Origin: Metaphire vulgaris
Taxonomy: Eukaryota; Annelida; Clitellata; Crassiclitellata; Megascolecidae
DNA length: 64,000 nt
Direction of reading: 5' to 3'
NCBI GenBank assembly: GCA_018105865.1
Contig: CM030869.1
Location: forward strand, 1-64,000
Positions 60,234-64,000 of this stretch are shown here, in pieces. Positions within the stretch are counted from its first letter, which is position 1. The number at the start of each line of letters is the position of its first letter. A program made the position numbers and the translations under genes. The notes beneath the pieces were generated by a model. It was not told where the DNA came from. It made no database searches and saw nothing but the letters and a program-made list of their open reading frames with translations.

Positions 60234-63068
60234 GTGCCAACCAACAGCTCAAAGTGTTTTGTTCCAGGATGCACGTCTGGTTTGCAGTCGGCCAATAGTG
60301 GTCTGGTGTTTATGTATCGACCATTGAAGAGCAGCTGGGTTCAAACAGTAGCCATGTTTCTCTCAAATGGACCTGTATCGTCTTCAATACTCTCAAAGAT
60401 GTTGCTGAAGCTGTTGTTTGCACTCGAAAGTCATGGCTACATGGTATAAACAGAAGCATTTTATTTAATGTTATGCATACAGTGTCACAGTTATCTTATC
60501 TTTAGATAGTTCATAGAGTTTATCATTGCACAGATGACTTTGTCAACCGGGAGATATGTTAAGTTGTTCAATGAGTACAGTATTACAATTACTGACATAC
60601 GTTGTTTCGTTCCTGTTATTTGTAGGTTGATGGCATTATATGTGATGGTAGCACAACAAACCGAGGCGTTTGGAAGGAGTTTGGCATTAGAGGTCGCTCA
60701 GACAATGTTTACAATAGCATTTCTCATCCTGTCTTCGCTACGTCAGATAGCAGTCGGGAGCAGGATCGTCTATATTTCTTTTCTGATTATGTGCACTTAT
60801 TCAAATGTATCAGAAACAACTTGCTGAACAAGAAGGAATTTTCGGTATTTCTAAATTTTACATAACTTTTGTAAATTAATTTAAAACATAACTTTCTTCA
60901 AGTTTCATATTTGGGTTTTGCCTTGACCGAAAATAGTGAAATTTGTGAAATTCACTTCGAGTCTCAGTTTATTGATCGAGCCTTCACAACAGTTGTGGAT
61001 GGACAGGTTATTTCAATAGATCGGATTCGCCCTAGACTCGCTGATGATGCTGTTCCAACAATATTTCCTAACTTACCAAAATATCTTACAAAGACAGTTG
61101 GTCAAAGGCGTGTGAAACGTAGAATGAACAGATTATTTGACATTCTTAATGCTAAACTACCTGTGGAAGGATTATGCCTAAATTCTGATAAGTTAATGGT
61201 ATGTTAAACCTGCAATGTATTTACATTTTACTTACTTATCTGTTGAAATATTGCTGTAGAAATAACGCATTGGTGCATGACAGTTATGCTTGTGATGACA
61301 CGATTGATGCAATTATTCTGTTATTAAGCTATTATGTTTGGTGGCAGTGTGAAATGCCAAGTATGACATGGTTGTGATGCTCTATATTGAAATTCTTGGC
61401 ATTATGTTTGCAGTTCTTGCAAGATTGCTTGGCATGGCTGGACAGATGGGAAGCTCATACTACAGCTCTAGGCTGCACTAAGTTCCTGTCTGCTTCAACC
61501 AGTGTTGGTCTCCGAGTGACGTTGATATCGACAATTCAGTTGTCTCAAGACCTGTTAAAATATGGATATCAGTATATATTAACGTCAAAATTCAGTCAGG
61601 ACCCGCTTGAGGTATATTGTAGTTGTATTTTAAATTAAAGTTATTACTTTTTAACAATGTTATCCTAATCTTAATAAGTTTGTTCAATTATCACTGAACT
61701 AAATTCAGACAATTTGTGGACATCCATGTTAAAAATTAGAAAAAAATCATCCTGAAAATTTATCACTGAACAAGGCACAGAAAATTGTATTTTACCACTG
61801 AACACTTTCATTTTATCACTGCACATTTTGTGTATCACTGCACAGGCCCGCCGCAAGTGGGGGTACAGGGGGTGCAGCTGCACCCTCTGGAAAAATGTAG
61901 GGGGTGCAGTGCACCCCCTGGAAAGAAGATGGGCTGCACCCTCTGCACCCCCTTTCAGCTAAAATTCGTCAAAAATTGCCAAAATTTGCTAAAACTGGCC
62001 CAAAATTTGCTAAAATTTGTCCAAAATTGCCAACATTTGCAAAAAAATGTGCAAAAACGCCAGAAATTTGCTAAAATTAGCCAAAATTGCCAAAATTTGC
62101 CGAAAATTTGCAAACAATTATCTTGTCCCAAAGAAAAGTGTGAAATGATGCTACTGCTTTTATCTGGAGAAAATCTGCACCCCCTGATGAAAATTCGTTC
62201 CAGCGGGCCTGTCACTGCACGTTAAAAAGGTCCTGACTTGGTCAGTTATGAAGTTCATCAGTTTATGGGCACTGCTTTTTGGAGTTGTACATGCTATTAT
62301 GGTCTAACTTTCTCTTGCAGCGTTTCTTTTGGCCTAATCAGATACGCAGCCGGATGTGATGACCACCCATCCACCACAATGTTTCTATATCTTTATCGCC
62401 TGCTCTCCGTCTACAGTCTACTGCGTCTACCAAAACGCTGCTCCTCGGTTGAATCGATTGGTATAGCCGTTCAACTTAAGCCTAACACCAGAACAACCAC
62501 AAAGAGAGCACAGGCTGTCTCGACTGCAGCTGAATGTCTAGATGCAATGGCTGCATTTAGCAACGACGATTATGATTCTGATACCGAACCCAAACCCAGC
62601 GAACAATTTTCAGATTGTACAACAAAAGACAATATAGTCTATTATGTTGCTGGATTTGTTGTGCGTCACTGCCGCCGTGTTACGAAATGTTACACATGCT
62701 TGTCTGCTATTTCATCATCACCATCAAGCGATACTCGCACGAGTCTAATAAATATTAAATTGCGTGGTGCACTCTGTTGGCCGAGCAACACTTTATATGA
62801 AGCACTGCGTAAATTAGAAGCCGTTGTTGCATCATATTTGCAACAGGACATCGATACATTTGTGATAAATCAAATTATTGAGGATGGATTAACTGCCTTT
62901 CTTCCTGTACATGCGTTACTATGCGCAGACCATGCAGGCTGGCGTGCAGCTGAAATTGCCGTTTACTCTGCGGTGACAAGGCTGCACTGGCATGCTAAGT
63001 CATTAAACAAAGAGTCCTTGTCAAGAATGGCAACAAAAACTAAACGGAAAGCTGCTAAGTTGTGCTAA
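60234..63068 (+). pseudogene. P-element/THAP9-type transposase gene, scrambled and frameshifted
   Basis: Five exon-like blocks, most of them bounded by GT/AG. A 60234-60443: SSKCFVPGCTSG (first Cys pair of a THAP zinc finger) running straight into GLVFMYRPLKSSWVQ, a post-THAP transposase block, to ALESHGYM. B 60626-60844: VDGIICDGSTTNRGVW and FFSDYVHLFKCIRNN, the RNase-H-like part with the first Asp and 'D--HL-K--RN'. C 60903-61198: SEICEIHFES (the Cys-His end of a THAP finger), then RPRLADDAVPTIFPNLPKYL. D 61414-61611: KFLSASTSVGLRVTL and LTSKFSQDPLE. E 62321-63068: RFFGLIRYAAGCDDHPS after dropping one T of the TTTT run 62327-62330, FLYLYRLLSVYSL, VYYVAGFVV, stop at 63066. A-B and D-E join in phase. 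Block C is out of the normal order, and the GTP-binding middle is missing. Confidence 0.82.
61843..62211. mobile_element. hAT-type MITE, CAGGCCCGC ends, in P-element intron
   Basis: 369 bp, ends CAGGCCCGCCGCAAG and CCAGCGGGCCTG, perfect 8-bp duplication TCACTGCA (61835-61842 and 62212-62219). The interior 61965-62115 is a ~11-bp degenerate tandem array around GCCAAAATTTGCTAAAATTT. Open frames across it in both directions come from this array. Confidence 0.93.
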
Positions 63069-64000
63069 ATTAAACTTGACAATTTTAGCCAAAAGCTGCT
63101 TTTATGTTTATAGGCCTAATTATAGTAGCTTCAGAAACACTACTGTGTTTTTGGACTACATACTGTGTTCTAATTCTGTTTGCATTTATAAAACGAAGTT
63201 TATTAATGTCTTTAAAATAATTGTACTATGAGAAGAAATTCTGTGGTGGTTGAGCCTTCTGTGTTTTTAAATTCACTTTGTGAATTTCAGACTAGTAATT
63301 TTGAAAAGTGATTTGCCCAGTACAGAGTGGAAATTTTACTTGGCACTTGTCTATGTGGTCAGTTATGTGCAGTCGGCCAAAGTGCTGTGGAGTCAGACCC
63401 ACTTTTTCATGATGTCATTATCACCATGATATTGTTTGGTGTAATATTCCAAGTTTTGGTATTCATAGCAGTTATAAACTGTAAGTCTGTCACCTTTTAT
63501 GCTGTAGAGTTGAACAGCTCTTTGTTTGAATGTAGCATTAATGACCTTTGAATGTATCGCATTGTGACTGTGTGTGTGTGTGTGCGTGCGTGAAGCCCTT
63601 ATTTGCATGTAGTGCTAATGAGCGTTTGACAGTAACGTGTTGTGACCTTGTTAATTAGATCCGTCTCTTAGAATGGTTAGTTTCACACTACTGATCAAGA
63701 CTGATCTTTCTCTTAATCACAGAAATGCACCATCAGCAAGATGGCATTTTAAACCCTCAGATGCAACGTAGATCCCATGGGGTTTAGTCGACTATTTGAA
63801 CTTGACGGGTACAGCTGACAACCAATGAAAGCAGCCTGGCTAGGCCTAGAAGCAACAGTCATTGCACAGACTGAAGACCGCAGTTGGGGTTGGAGTTAGG
63901 CATATTCGACTATCCACAGCTTCTTGTGACAATAGGCGCTACTACTACAGTACTACAACTACTACTGCTACGCTTCTTGTGCCAATGCAATGTCTCCACC
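63069..64000. other. No gene recognised
   Basis: Includes a (TG)n-like tract at 63570-63592. The right terminus of the P-type element should lie here but I could not identify its inverted repeat. Confidence 0.4.

Noticed and set aside
61785..62225. 146-codon frame rich in KFVQNCQ repeats, and its antisense
   Set aside because: Both come from the ~11-bp array within a MITE that has exact ends and an 8-bp duplication.

Overview
The window is animal genomic DNA from an AT-rich, repeat-rich invertebrate. Three things point there: split genes with GT-AG introns (a GDAP2 homologue with 12 coding exons, and a fibrillar collagen with roughly 90-nt Gly-X-Y exons and a COLFI domain), many non-LTR retrotransposon pieces, and a dense load of short hAT-type elements. 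The short palindrome TAGGCCTA recurs, but I cannot name the species or phylum from the sequence. I found no bacterial-style operon, rRNA gene, intact tRNA or CRISPR array.

Layout. 0-8.7 kb: a dead hAT transposase start, several non-autonomous elements with exact 8-bp target duplications, and two diverged copies of one dispersed repeat (2.46-3.11 and 6.09-8.62 kb). The second copy is split by a 1.87-kb terminal-inverted-repeat element that itself holds elements nested three deep. 8.8-14.6 kb: a decayed fibrillar collagen gene on the plus strand, cut by a LINE that is in turn cut by a second LINE. 15.7-17.3 kb: a 1.5-kb inverted repeat. 18.1-23.2 kb and 37.3-40.0 kb: two copies of a segmental duplication carrying a fold-back element with ~54-bp internal repeats; the first copy holds a 2.05-kb hAT with a broken transposase gene. 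27.0-31.5 kb: a GDAP2 gene with all splice sites kept but one frameshift and two in-frame stops. 33.2-35.3 kb and 48.0-50.3 kb: inverted-orientation copies of one repeat complex; one carries a 5'-truncated LINE, the other is its empty site. 41.8-47 kb: old repeats. 51-60 kb: LINE 3' ends and hAT-type MITEs. 60.2-63.1 kb: a P-element/THAP9-type transposase gene in pieces, with exon order that does not fit a normal P element.

How it fits together: no open reading frame in the window looks like a complete functional protein. The host genes are unprocessed (intron-containing) and decaying, and the transposase and reverse transcriptase genes are all broken. Most of the non-genic DNA can be explained as nested insertions whose order can be read from target-site duplications and filled/empty site pairs. 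One caution applies throughout: some frameshifts are single bases in G or T runs, so assembly error must be excluded before the genes are called dead.
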